Shown here piece after piece: positions 23,001 through 36,388 of a stretch of DNA of 64,000 nt. The stretch spans positions 8,286,001 to 8,350,000 of the forward strand of contig NC_091864.1 in the NCBI RefSeq assembly GCF_019399895.1, read 5' to 3'. The notes under the pieces are model-generated. The model ran no database searches, had not been told where the DNA came from, and worked only from the letters and a program-made list of their open reading frames with translations. Numbering within the stretch: position 1 is the first letter of the stretch; each line of letters opens with the position of its first letter. Source of the stretch: Cardiocondyla obscurior (taxonomy: Eukaryota; Arthropoda; Insecta; Hymenoptera; Formicidae). The position numbers and the translations under genes are program-made.

Positions 23001-26000
23001 GCGCCAGCCGCCCTTCGCGCGCGGCGACGCTTCGCAGATTGCATCGAAAATTTAAAGTCGGGCCACTCAAAGGGGATTCGAGGACTATTTTCCTCTACCA
23101 TTGAAATTGGCTTGAATCAGATTCGGCCCGGAATCGGCCCGGGCATAGAGATATACGTGGCCCGTGCACACGCCGCATCGCGAGCGATGCCGAGAGCGAG
23201 GGAATAAAACGGGTTTCCAGCACGCGAGAAGATTTTCGTACGTTTCTACATTCTCGTGGCTCTTCTACGGGTCACCCCGGGAGTTAGATCCGGGTACACC
23301 GGGTATGCGGTAACTGCCGCCCGTAGTTCCAGGATTCCTTATGTAAATGGTTATCACAATAGCTGCAAAACGAGAGCAAAAGGAACGAGATAGAGGGGAA
23401 AGAAAGGGGGAAAGAAAAGGAGAGCTACCGCGGTCGCGAGGGGCCGGGGAGGAGGGGCGGGCTGGTGATAGGGAGCAGGAACGCCCGATAAGGACTCACC
23501 GTCGAGCTTTTCCAAGTCGTCCGCCTACCATGAGAACTACGGCGACGCTATCGCAAACTCCGTGTAAAGGGTGCAGTTAAACTTTATTGGGCACGGCAAT
23601 AGTACAGCGGGGCCACGGTTCCGCGAAAAGATTCGCGCTCCGGTAAGAAGTGGCACGACAGGGCGAAACGTGGTCGCGAGATTCCGAAACGAACGCCCGC
23701 AATCTAACGCTCTCTCGCTCGGAAGTCACGTTCGAATCTTGAAATTCATATAAGTGAGGGGCTCGGTCGCGGTCGGCAACGTGCGGCCACGGCTATCGAA
23801 AGAGATTATGCGAACTGCAATGCGCTGTATTGTTAGTGCATACGTGGGCCACGTATTCGGAGCCTTCAAGATCCTGTTTTTTATCTATAGATTCCATGGC
23901 CAATTTAAAATTAAATACGAATAAATTTGCGTTCTCAAAAAGAACGTCAAAATTATTTTATTTTTATAGTTTTAAAACCCAAAAAATTTCGTAGATGAAA
24001 AAGAATTAAAAGAAATAAAATAAAATAAAATTAGAATAATAATCGAGAAAATAATCAAATATTTCGTGCGTACGGGCACTTTTGTTTTTTTATAGTTCTT
24101 TTGTTCAAACATTCGTCCTCGGTGTTTCGTAATTGACAAAAATGTGTACAGATTTAAAGACAACGCGAGGGTGCTTTTTGCTTTACAAAGACATCGAAAT
24201 TTAGAGGCGAAATCCATCACTGATCTTCTAAATTATTAAATGCAAGTGGAAGCCTCCAATATGCATGTATATATATCAGTCTGGACTATCTGTCTCAAGC
24301 AGCCACTCCGCCTCTTTCTCTTTTCTCGGAGGCGGCAGCAACACAGCAGTGAGACGGCGTCGGTGGCATCTCTCGAGGAAGAGCATTGTTTTATTCCGAC
24401 CGCGTAGCAGACGCTCCTCATCCACCCTCCCTGATGCCTTCCCGACTGCCACTCTCGACAATTTAGCTCCATCTCTGCCCCTCGCCGCCTTCTCCCCCCT
24501 CCCCCCCGCGCCAGTTTTTCACTCATCCCCCTACTGCACCTTCTGATAACGCCGCGGCTTAATGACTCGTGGTTGCCTCAATATTGCATTGTCCGAGCGT
24601 ATTCCCAGAACGTATTGTCGAAACGGCCGCTTCCGATGCCGGCGATTCTTGCCACCGTCTCGCTCCAGGTATCGCACGGTGCAACCTTTCAATGGCGCGT
24701 CGCGTCGGCCAGATATTTCGGGCCGGTCTCGGAGTTCAATATGTGGAAAGGCTCGCGCGCGTACAGACGGCCGGCTTATTGCCAGTTATTTTCGGCCCGC
24801 GGGAAAAACCAGAAAATTGACCGCACAATATATCGCGGCGCTGGAAGGGAAAAGGGAAGAGGAAAAGAGACAAGGTACAACTGGACCGCGTTGACACTAT
24901 TAATCGCGGCCGCAGACGAGATCCGTCATTGCAGTGGCGACGAAAGCTTCTTTCCGGTTTTCCCGGCGAGCGGGACAGAAAAAAAAAGAAAAAAGAAATA
25001 GAAGAAAAAAATATTGTCGAGCCTATCATCGCCCGTCCCACCGATCGGCTTCGCATCCGTTCGAGTCTACTCTACCGACTCTCTTCTCGCTCTGCATCAC
25101 CATCAACGCCACGTGCTCACCTGGGAATAACCGTTTTACCGGACGTATCCGCGCGGAACTCGCGTTGTACACGCGCAGCGGGCCCGGCCGCTATTGAAAA
25201 AAAGGGGTAAAAAAAGGAAAATAGCGATAAACCGCTTTCGGCGCTTGTGGATTGAAATGTCGTGTATATGCCGGGGCGTCTCGCCGACAGGCAGCATCGG
25301 CGAAATCGATGCTAACGCGAATTAGCGTACCGAGTAAGTCTCTGACAATTTATTTTTTTTTCCATATTTTTTTTTATTATTACTTTTTTTGGTATAGAGA
25401 CGTCTATTGAAAGGAGAGAATTTATCGTGCGCGTGAAATGAACGGTCGTCGGTTGATGCGTGTGGAATTGGAATCTGTTAGACAAATGGTTAAAGTGGTT
25501 GCACGACGATCGGATACAAATCTGCCAACAATGTGTGCTACTTTGACGGCAATTTGATCACCGATTGTGGAAAATCTCCGGCTATTATTGACGACTGAAC
25601 ATTCCGCGATTATTTCCTGATTTCTCCCGCCGTCCGCCGCTCAGTAATATTTAGTATTGCAATTTATTCCCGTTTACAAAGCTTTGCGCTTTATCTTTTT
25701 GAACACGGGAATACCGATAAATCTTAATAGAACTTTTGTTTCTTGAAATATTTTCGATTATACCTGCGTAATTTTTTTTTTTTTTTGAGTAGGAGAAGGG
25801 AGGTTTTTTTAAAATTATAAAAACGGGATTTAAATACGTGACACGTTGGAAATAGTCCGACGAAATAATTTGTCGATAGTCCGTTATTTTTCCTCGCTAC
25901 GAGGAAGCGTGCAAAGCTCGCCATGACACCCGAAAAACGGAGGGTAAAGCTGACGTTTTGCTACGAGGGAATGAAAACGTCGACGGGCATTTGTTTTGCC

Positions 26001-26795
26001 CGAGCTATGCACACGCCGTAAATCCTACCCCCGTGAAGACTCGCGCACTTCCACGCGCGAAACGAATAACAGGTACGATTGCATCAGGCGCCCCAACGAC
26101 CCCCTTGCAAATTAAGCGCGACCGGTCGCCCGTTGTGCAGCCCGTTAGCAAAAACGTAAAGGGCGAACAGCTCGTGACATCGTATTTACTACTTTTCATA
26201 TATATGCATATATATTTTGACGTTTCAGAACTGCCAGGAACGAAAACCCCGTGTTTGCAGACGTGTTTTAATTATTTCGCGTCATTATTTCTCTCATCAA
26301 CGAGTCTTACAGCGCCGCGAATTTAGACATTTACTTTTTCGCGCGCGTACTTTCGGCTTCGTTGCGAGTAGGTACAATTCTTTATATATACATATATATA
26401 TTCTTTTTTAACCCATTTATTCCGGAGGTGCAAATATTTCGTTATAAATGAGAAATGACTCTCGCGCGGGATAATTTATCGCGGAATTTATATACTGAAT
26501 CGATAGTCCCGCGTGCGAAGAAAAGTCTCAGGACTTTCTGCAGGGATTCGTCGTCCACGGGTGTGCTCGTATTTTTATTTACGGGGAGGCCGGGGTATAA
26601 ATGCGATCCAATAGCGCGGTTGATGCGTGTATTCAAAGTGCCGTACGTGTAAGTGCAGTTAGGGAAAGCAAAACGTGATCGAGTGGGTTGTCTGGGCGAA
26701 TGACGATGACGTCGCGTCGACGGTCCTCCTCGATCCCTCGAATAAACCGCTGCCGCGTCTGTACCCGCAGTGCGTTTTCGATAATGTCACGGAAA

Positions 26796-26829
<34 letters not shown>
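26796..26829. repeat. (CT)n tract
   Basis: A CT microsatellite of 34 nt with one TT interruption. Confidence 0.9.
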
Positions 26830-27615
26830 GGTTAAGAGTTTCAATAAGGCCGGAGCGTAACCCTCCGGAAATTGACTCGGAATAATAAATATCGCCCGTC
26901 GCGCGGCCGTCGAGGTTTCTTGCAACAATGACGCCTTCTCGAACGTGATTGTCGTGTAGAATGTAATTAGCGGAACTCGTTTTTTTCGAATAGCAAAACA
27001 TTTTTTTTTTCCCGCAATACGACTGAGCGAGTAACTATAGTCGAAAGAGAACAAATAGAGCCGCGCTTAGGACACCGATATTAAACGTCCTCATTTGACG
27101 TTTCTGTTATAATTAATCTTGTAATTAGAGGGGAGCAGCCGCGGAAATTGGCAAGCGCGACGGAATCGAGAAAGCCTCGCGCGATAGCTCGGGGATTTGC
27201 CTGATAAACCTTACCTTCTACGTGTAGAGGGTCCGTCCTGCGCGAGCCTCATTAATTATTATAGCCGGAAATTATGCTTGCAGATTCGCCTCGCTCGAAT
27301 AAACTTTATGCAATCGTAATGCACGAACTTGTAATATTTTCATAAGCCGCAATGACCGAACGGTTGGCCATTTCGTCTGTAATCCCGCCAAGAATCACGT
27401 CACGCGGTAATAATGCATGGCAATCGCCATTTATAAATCGCCTGCCCGAAACTTCTCACGTGAGACGTGAAGATTACACTTGTTTAAAACAAAGGAATTC
27501 ACTTAAAGAGAATTAATATCTGATAATTGTCGAGATAAAAAAAGAAAAAAAATTAATTATCGATTTTAATTTCAGAATTTTTCTTTTATTTTTTTCACAC
27601 AAAAGCTATTAGAGA

Positions 27616-27629
27616 ACGGCGAAAGCCGT
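27616..27629. other. hairpin with GNRA loop
   Basis: ACGGC-GAAA-GCCGT. Similar in sequence to the second hairpin at 12104. Confidence 0.6.
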
Positions 27630-29200
27630 GTTTCATGCAAGATCGATTGGTGAAATTGGTGTTCTACAATAACTCATATATTTGTGACGATCTCTCTCGA
27701 CTATTGTTCGATCACATTGATCAACCTTTAACGGGAGATGTTTGCCGTATTCATGCAGAATACGCGAATGTCAATTAACTTAGGAGTAACCCAAACACTT
27801 TTTTGGGTTTAAATTAATTTTTTTTAATTTAATTTGAACATTCGAGCACTGTTTCCGCATATAATTAAGACGCCGGTCAGCACACGGATGGGATTTCATT
27901 AAAAGCTATATACGCAAAAATACTCTATTGTCCTTTTATTAGATTAATTAGTAGATGCTTCAACGTTTCAACGTTGCATTATTTAATCGCGTATTGTTCG
28001 CTTTTTATCGTACGTAAACATTAATTGCACCATAACTCAAATTAGCTAATAATAGTTTCAAAGGTAGGCTTTTACACGTGTTTTACACGAGAAAGCATAC
28101 TTTTTTATGCTTTTATGTATCAACGCGTCATGCCGCCGTTATGAATATTACATCTTGGAAGCGGCGACTGCACGAAAAACCCATTTTGAAAGGATTTTTA
28201 TTAAACGGAATATTGAAATATCCACAATAATCGGAAGGAAACAAAAATGTGTCTCAAAAATACAAACGCAAAATCAATTCAAAGACGTTGTCCTCGCAGT
28301 TAAAAATTCCTTACCACGTACATAAGCATTATTGTTAATTTCCGATGTTACCTCGCTAATGACAGAAAATAATAAACTCGTGGAGTTGGTTAAACTCGAG
28401 GGAGAAGGAGGGGGGAGGGGAAACGCGAAAAAGGAACAAGCTCGCTCGCGTGCAAGCGCGGCGGTTCTCGCATCCCACGATCGCGCGTATTCCGCGGTAT
28501 TGTTGCACGAAAGCACCCAAGGTTTCCGCCTTTTCGAGCGAATTCAGTTCCCGCGGAGAGCCCCGAGTTCCGCTGCGCAAGGGCGCGTTCTTCCGTTCCG
28601 CGGATCAAATGGCGCCGCGCCGGCACCGCTCGCTCAACGAGCATTATCGCGCTTCCATCCGCGACCGCCGGGGCGCTTGCCCATGGATCATGGTTACGCG
28701 GTGGACGTGGCCCGTTTGTTACCGCGAATGCGAATTCGCACGATACGCAACGGCAGCACCGCAGAGCTGAAACTGCACCCGGGCCTGGCGAACAATGGGA
28801 ATTTGCCTCGAGATTGCGAGCAGAAACAATCACCGCGTAATCGCAATCCCCTGCTTCTCTCAATCGCGCTCGGGAGGAAGAAGGCAGTTCAATTGAAATG
28901 AGCCGAGTCGCGTTTAGAACCTACAAATCATTTTTACGTATATAGCCGTCCAACGTCGTATTATTTCGCGATTATTGTCGTTGCGACTCGAGTGTTCCCT
29001 GAACGACGATTCTTATTTCATTGCGCATTGCATGGGAAGTAATAATAAAGACCGAAGAAACACGGATTAGTTTCGCGATGGAATTGACTTCGTTTCTTTT
29101 TTTTTTCTTTTCTTTTTTCCGAGGAATAATGTAGCAATCACGGAGGTTGGTTTTTCATTTTCAATGCGTCTTAATACTTTAGAAGAGAAAGTGGCGTGCT

Positions 29201-29368
29201 AGATTCGCGAAGTTAACACGGCATTTTTTCAATTTTTATTTTTTAATACAAAAAAGAAAAAGAATTCTTTTTAGTTTTTATCAGGAACTATAGAACTATG
29301 CAAAGTGTTATTAGAACTTTCAGTTTTTTTTAAATATTTGTAGAATGTCGTGCCAGTTTCACAGATAC
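29201..29368. mobile_element. MITE-like element, copy 2 (168 bp)
   Basis: The right terminal repeat is AATGTCGTGCCAGTTTCACA plus GATAC (29344-29368). The left terminal repeat (29201-29225, AGATTCGCGAAGTTAACACG plus GCATT) is its decayed inverse, matching about 15 of 25 positions. The core matches copy 1 (TTTTTATCAGGAACTATAGA, ACTATGCAAAGTGTTATTAG). It also carries about 40 bp (TTTTTAATACAAAAAA and onwards) that copy 1 lacks and copy 3 has, so copy 1 is an internally deleted form. Confidence 0.7.
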
Positions 29369-29875
29369 CGATTTTCGGGATCATCTCCGCGACTCGACGA
29401 GGGGCACCGAGTTACGGGATTGCGCGTTGACCCGATGTAATTAATACTCGATGAGCCGAGTGGTAATCTTAGCGCCCTTCGCGCCATCCCTGTTGTTTCC
29501 GCGCGTGCTAACGGATTTCTCTTGACTATATTGGCCCTCTGGATTTATGGTCGCGCCGCGCGATTGCTTTTGCGGGTCCAGTGACCCGGGAGCGGTACAC
29601 AATATCTTCATCGAAATGAAACTGGGATGAAGGTTCGGGCGCGGGACCATTTGTACGTCTCGCCGAATTAGGTACAAACAGGAAAAATTAATATACGGAT
29701 GAAAAAAAAGAATTTGTTTCCTTCTCATTAGGTTTTCCTCGATAAGCCGATATTATCACGAAATAAAAAGATATCGCTGAAAAGATAATTCACTTATTGT
29801 TGCACCGCGGGTTTTTATTTTATCGTACTTTTTTTTGCTATAGCAAAAAGTTGCTATTATGCAATAGTTAGGTAG

Positions 29876-30025
29876 TATGCATAGTTCTACAGTTATTTTT
29901 TAATACAAAAAACGCAGAACTCTTTTCAATTTTTATCAAAAACTGTAGAACCACGCAAAGTGCTATTAGAACTTTTGGTTCTATTTTTTTATATTTGTAG
30001 AATGTCGTGCCTGCGTGACAGACAC
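29876..30025. mobile_element. MITE-like element, copy 3 (left end lost)
   Basis: The right part matches copy 2: TTTTTAATACAAAAAACGCAGAA, AACTGTAGAACCACGCAAAG, TGCTATTAGAACTTT and the terminal repeat AATGTCGTGCCTGCGTGACA plus GACAC (30001-30025). The left part, ATGCATAGTTCTACAGTT (about 29877-29894), is the inverse complement of the internal AACTGTAGAACTATGCA motif, so the family has a fold-back core as well as terminal repeats. No outer left terminal repeat is found. It lies about 510 bp from copy 2 in the same orientation. Confidence 0.65.
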
Positions 30026-33000
30026 AAAATCGCGTTACAGCCGAACATGACCGTGCTCGCGCACCCCTTTCTTCGGCGAAGGGCGACGAAAGGTGCAAGG
30101 AAATTTAAAGGAATCGTCCAGGGGGAGGGGGGGAAAGCTGAAAAGGAGGAGGGCCCGGAAGAAGGAAAGTCTCAGCGCCTGCGGTGGTTGCCGCGTTAAT
30201 GACTGCCTGGTTCAAAGAGAATTCGCGGATAAATTCCGACGAGCATAACGAGAGTTTCACAAGCGACGACGACGATAGCGTACCGTTATGTATATTAATG
30301 CGTCTGTCTCGGTGGGTTTTTTTTTCGCGCCCACGTCGTGCAGTCTGCGCACTCGATCCCGACGTTTTCCGCTCTCTTCGTTTTTCGACGTGATCTTTTT
30401 TTTTCGTGTATTCTCCCATGCCTCCCTTCGACTCGGAAACTCGCGGGGGTTGAATCGATTACACACGTCACGTTATAGCCATGGATTTTCGGTTCTTCCA
30501 AGAATCGGCGAATTACGGTAACGAACCTGTATCGAGGCGCACGGAAATCGGAAGCCGCCACTTCGCCACTCGGAGGTCTTAACGACCCGAAGATAACCAC
30601 CTCGAGCAGATAATGACGGAAAACGAGCGGCTCGTTTTGTCGGAAGCTACCGATCGGAAGCGTTGGTCTAAGAGGAAACGTTCGCTGAGTATCTTCTTTG
30701 CTCAGCGCGGGAAAGAATAGCAGGATTCTTTTGTTTGGCGTTCTTTTAGAATTAAAGACGAGATACCCGTCTATGAAGCGCGCTATATTTTTACGTCGTA
30801 AATTGCGAAAGTACCGCGGCGTACATCTCCATTCATCTAATGATATTTAATTTCGAAAAACTTACGTATCGTTGGAAAAGTGTGTACATAAAATATTTGA
30901 TTATTTTAATAACGTAATATTTAAAGCATTTACATTTTCTTTTAGAATTAAATAAAAATGCAATAAAATAAATAGTGGATATAAAAAAAAATATATATAT
31001 ACATATATCGCGTTCTATTTTATCAGCGGAAATGCCGTCCTGGTAGGCTCTATGCAGAATGCACGCTCGCATTTTCCGCGCCATCGCGTCTTTCGCTGGC
31101 TCGACTGGTTTACGGCGGTAATGCAGGCAATAAAAATGTGGCCGATAAAAATTTTGGCGGGCGTGGTGCGTCGCGACAGGAAATGGTCCAAAGACGGCGG
31201 GGAAAAATAAAAGGCTACAGTTAATTGTCACAGGGGAGACACGGCGATGCTTTTCGGCGCGGGCGTGACGAAAACGCGATAAGCGCTTGGTGCGTTACGC
31301 TCCTAATAAAACGCGCTGCGTTACCGGCGTAGAGATCGTTAACACGCCCAAGTATTTTATTAGTACTTTGCGTTGGACACTCGCATCAAAATCCGCTAAT
31401 GGCCGGTCATCGATTCGTTGCGTCCCGGGCCGGCGATCAACCGAAACCGATCGGACAAGTCGAGTGTTAAACTGCAATCGATTGAACGGGCACGAAATAA
31501 TTATTTCGCGTCGGAAGCGACATCGTCGAAATTCAGACCGCGGAAAAACGTCCCCCCGCGTGGTTTTACGGGTGTTCGCCGGGTGCTTTCGTTAGAGCTT
31601 AAAGTCCGACACGTGATTTTCTACACAAGTATAGTGTACGATACCGTCCGCAGCGAACGAAAAGAGTTTTCCGAAACACAAATTGCAACTGATCACGTAC
31701 GGATCGCGCGAATAAACATGTCGATCGTTAAAACGGTATGCGATTTTTTTTTCTCTTTTTTTTCCCCCACTGATGTAACACGGCAAATTATATTGATCAA
31801 TCTGTTGATTGACGCTTATATGCTTGTTATAAACAGCATTTTTGCGATGAATCGTGTTCAGTGAGCTACATGCACAATTGGACGATAAATTCATTGGCTT
31901 CACTCAATTGGCTGTGAATATAGAGCCGCCAAATTTCTATGTTAGATATAGGAAAGAGTCGGCGCTTTAAAACAATCTCTTTTGAATAAGCTTGTTTATT
32001 TCATGTCGGCAGTTTAATTGAATGCAACAACAAGTTGACTGAACACGATCATTCGTTAGCTGAGCTCGTTATAGAGCTTTTAAGAAAATTCGATTTACCT
32101 TCTGACCTCTTGATTCACGACAAAAATGGAATTAGACCTGCTACATCTCGCTCGTCATTGTCGCGGCGGCTTAAAAATTAAATAAAGTCAGTTTTGCACG
32201 CGACGCGGACGTAATGATTTGTTATAATTTTATCAGACGAGCACCCCTTCGTTATCAAAAGAGAAAATGGCATGAAAAATGTCTTGTTTCCAGAAAAGAC
32301 GGCTTGAGCGATGCGCCATCCTGTCTGAAAACTTGTGCTTTGGTTATATAAGTTTTCCATATCGTAACCGTCGGAATACGGATGATTAATCTTTACTGCG
32401 CGGCACGAGTTTCTAAAACGTCATCTAGTTAGACAAGATTAATTGTACACCGGCCGGAGTAACAACTTGTAAATTTATTATTAAGCCGTAAAAACCATTA
32501 TATGCTATTCGCGAGATGCTCCGCGACACGAAGATGGATGCGCAATATCATAGGGCTCATAGAATTTAACGAACTTCATTCACTTTTCAATCAGCGTGAT
32601 TTTAAGACGTACATCGCAGTCGCGAAATTCGTTCGGCGCGATTAACGATCGTTAAATTATGTTAATGTAATTAATAAGGAGATCCGACGAATGTCGTTAC
32701 ATTTTTATCTTGACGATTAACCGTGGCGTGAACGGCAACGCCTGAAGATATCAGTAATCGAAATAATCAAATAATATTATTCTTCTAATCGGGAGAATAC
32801 GGATGTCACATCTGCACGAGGGTAACAACGAGGGCTTGCGTGTTGATCAGTTTTAATTAATGAGCTTTCAATTAACTCGATTTGATTCGCATTTAGTTCC
32901 CTACGACCTGAAATTAATCAAATTACGCGAGCGCACGTCGCGACAAAATCCTTGATCAGGGATAGACAAATATTCCTAGTTAGAAAAAAATTTAACGTTT

Positions 33001-36000
33001 TATTTGCGGGATAATAAACATAACGAAAGTCCAAAGCCTTCTCCGCAAAAAAAAAAAAAAAAAATTGAGTATTATATGTGCACCCTCAAGTAGAAGAGTA
33101 AAAATGATTATCTCCTCGCGTCGTAATTAATATACCTACTCTTGAAAGGGCGCGAAGCATCCTGACGTAATACTTTCTAGGATTTCACTCGCGAGCCGCT
33201 TTGACACGAAAAACGGCGAAACTCCTGAACGCATCATGATGAAGCCGCCGCGGCATGCGAATTCGCTGTATAAATACGCGGTCGTGTATGTATAAACCTA
33301 GTTGGTCGAGTAATAACCATTCGTTTCGCTTATAAAGGCATGCATCAAGAAGGCAATAAAAGCGGGCGCGCACAGGGAAAGTATTTGTTTTCATTTACAT
33401 GGGCGCCCTGCCAGAATAGGACGTCGAGCGGGGGGAGGGAGGGATGAACACCCGGCGGGAAAGGGGCACGGTGGAAGACGAAGGCGGGACGCGAAACTCC
33501 AGAACGGAGGGACCGCGAAATCCCGCGAGCTATTTATGGAACGGTTATTGAAATCCTAGGGGCAACCGGGGCTCTGCATTCGCAAAACATGTTCGTACGC
33601 GCGACTTGCCATCGCGGGAAACGCTCGGGCCTCCCCTCACGATCGGCCGAGATCCGAGCACTCATTGTTTTTCTTGGAAGTAATAACACGAAATGCTCGA
33701 TGAGCAGCCGAAAGATTTTTGCCGGAGACCCCGGAACGCCACCGGGTAGGAGTCGGAAACCATTCCCGCGAAACGGTTATTACGTCCGGTTTCCGAATAA
33801 ACGAGCGAACAGGCCGCGTCGATTCGCTTTGTCTCATGCGTCGGATTTTGCTATTGATAGCTGATTAGAAGTTTAAAGTTTTTACGACAGATCGTCTCGC
33901 GCAATGTAAATCACGGCCGCTTTCACTCACGTAAATTATTCGATTTATTTCCAGTAAAATTAAAGTCAAAGAATTAATTAAGAAAAATAATGGAATACAT
34001 AATTTTCTATTAAATTAAACGTAATTCTTCTAGCAAAAGTTTAAGAATTGTTATTATACGCAAAAGTTAGTAAAGGAAACGAAACGCTGATCAATTGCAG
34101 AACCTGACAATGGTTCTCACGTACAACTTTCATTCTTGTTACGCTCGCGCACGCTTATACGCTGAACTATTTGCCTTAAGACGTATCATAAAAATCTTCT
34201 GTCACGGACGGAGAAAAATTCTGTTTTGCTATCTCGACTCGACTCGCATAACGCTGGCGCGCGCACATTTCCCAGGAGGAGAACGGCGGTGCGTAGAATT
34301 TTTCCTCATGGATTTAGCTCGCCTGCCAGTCTCCATATATACCCATTTTCGGAGAAAGTTATTGTAATAAAGCATGGCGCGCGCGGCGCTTGGATTTAGC
34401 CTCGTCGCCTTCGCCGCCACCGAAAACGACCGCGTCGCCCGGCGTGAATCAAATAACAGGCGGAAAGAGCTGAGGAAAAAAATCCGATTTTTTTTCGACG
34501 AGAATTTCAGCGATGTGTCGAAAAACTACGGGAAAACGGGATTCGCGTACTTCACGCTTCGCGCGTTTATGTCGCGATCCGCGAAATGCAGATTGCACCG
34601 AAAAGAATTTTATCCTGGACGCGCAAAGCGCATCGAAATTCTACCCACCGCGTTGCCCGACGGGATCAAGCCCGCATTTATCGATAAGCGCATTTGCGCG
34701 TAGCTTTTGTTTAGGAATTCGTAAGTGTGATTAGGCAATTTTACGTCGCCGATGACGTATGCACGTTGTCCGCGTTCGTAGAGAAAACGACTGCGTGAAA
34801 CGCCGTCGGTCTAAGAGGCGAGGAATAACGCGCTCGAAAATAATGACACGAGCGTGTCTGCGCGACACCCTCGAGCGAACGTATCTACTTTACCTGAAGA
34901 GTAGCTCGAAGCTGGTAGCATTAATTAGTGGCGCCTAAGCGGCATAAATTAAAGCGGAGTCACACCTCGAAGACCGTGGCCGAAGGACAAGCCGCGTCGA
35001 TGATAAAGGAGAAAGCAAGGAGGTCGAAGGACCATAAGAGAAGAGCGGGAGAGAGGCAAAGGAGCAGAAGTAAAGGGACGTTCTTTGCGATACACCCGTT
35101 CATTTCGCATTAAAAAGAAGACGCGGGGGTACAGGTGAGGCGAACGAAGAACGGTGGATAGGTGGGCCTTCTCGGATGACAATTATTTCTTGAGTACACG
35201 TCGGGACACGGTCGAGGTGGGACGGCAGCCGAGAGGTGGGCGCGTTCCCTTGCCTTTTAATTTATGGTAAAAAATTTATGTCCCGTCGACATTGTATTCA
35301 GATGTCCGGCGACCCGAGAGAAACACATGTTCCGTATCCACAGGGCTCCTTCTGTCGGATTCAGAAAGAAACGAGAATAGGGCAGGCGGGGTGGTCCTAC
35401 AGCGACGATACGCGAACACGTCCGTGCCTACGCCTCTGCCATTGTGATGTCGCTTTTTGAAAGCTCCCCGACAGGACGTTATACTACCGTGCGAGCTATG
35501 AACGAGTGCATGAATTTGGTCGTACATTCATTAAAGAACACCGCGCGCTTAGAGAAATTAACTGAAGGAAAGTTGGTTTTGTACGAAAAAAAAAATAATA
35601 AGTTCTCAATGCGCCGCACATATATGTATACTGTAAGAAAAGTTGCGACAAAAATAGATATACATTTTTAACGCGAACAAGCTCAGCTTTTAAAGCAGCA
35701 GAAAAGAAATTTTAATATGCAGACGAGATCTCTCGGTTTTTCCTTTTCTTTTCTTTTTTTTTTTCTGTGCGACTTCCATCGATAATTCATAATGAATGAA
35801 AGATATAGAATTCAAATTGGGGAATTGCTATTCTCTGACACAGATTTTTCTGAATGGTTAATTACTTGACCGAGTTTTTTTTTACACTAATCTGAACTTA
35901 AGGTATTTCGTCTTCTTTTAGAAAAGTTTAATTAAAGACTCCCTCAGTTTTTCTCCAATATAAAGTTTGGGAGGCAATTAGAAAAGTTTAACATCATTAA

Positions 36001-36254
36001 CTGTATCTTACTGAAAAGGTTCAAAAAGCGAAGACGAGAAATTAAACTAATCTCTTAATGAATTAAATGCAGAGTTTCGTTGAGAAAACTATTAACACAA
36101 TAAAAACGATTTTGATAAGAAACGTTTTCTACGGTATAAAAATTTCGTATTGGAATTCGTTACGCACGTAATACTCATTAGATTAAGTACAGCAACAGTA
36201 ATAATTTTAATTTTCGTAATTTTTACTAATAAAATAAAACTTTTTTTGTTTCAG
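30026..36254. other. non-coding, probably intron upstream of the exon at 36255
   Basis: No exon with paired splice signals and a phase-1 end was found. Contains the G-tract at 33430, A/T-rich runs at 30850-31010 and 35700-36250, and CpG-rich parts at 33400-33850 and 34860-35240. Confidence 0.5.
33430..33466 (+). other. G-quadruplex-prone tract
   Basis: G6-A-G3-A-G3, then a 10-nt loop, GGCGGG, AAA and GGGG. At least four usable G-runs. Confidence 0.6.
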
Positions 36255-36388
36255 ATGAAAATCCAGAAGAAGACTTTCGTCTAAGGAGCACCAGCTTGAC
36301 ATCCCCGTTGAAAAAAAAGTGTCGCATGCCGAAATCGTACGAATACGAACCGCAGCCGGTTCGTCGGTCGCTCCGGGAGTTCCGCAAG
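36255..36388 (+). CDS. internal coding exon of an unrecognised gene
   Basis: The acceptor is strong: a TACTAAT branch-point match at 36224-36230, then a T-rich tract and TTTGTTTCAG ending at 36254. The donor is CGCAAG|GTATTC, of moderate strength. One frame is open throughout. It needs one base from the previous exon (phase-1 intron) and ends at a codon boundary (phase 0), giving 44 residues. They start ENPEEDFRLR, continue with a Ser/Thr-rich stretch and a basic SPLKKKCRMP segment, and end RRSLREFRK. No membrane segment or known domain is visible. The RRSL core resembles a basophilic (PKA/AKT-type) kinase site, and the composition fits a disordered linker. The exon is GC- and CpG-rich between AT-rich introns. 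The length alone is not significant; the call rests on splice signals, composition contrast and peptide quality. The family is not recognised. Reading through the donor would add about six residues and a stop. Confidence 0.6.

Larger units (their letters stand above)
20885..29200. other. non-coding, no gene seen
   Basis: GA/CT tracts, the 22653 inverted repeat, AT-rich stretches at 21240-21420 and 23930-24060, and a CpG-dense stretch at 28430-28870. A TTTCAG at 26223-26228 precedes an open, Arg-rich frame to 26411, but its donor is weak. Confidence 0.6.
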
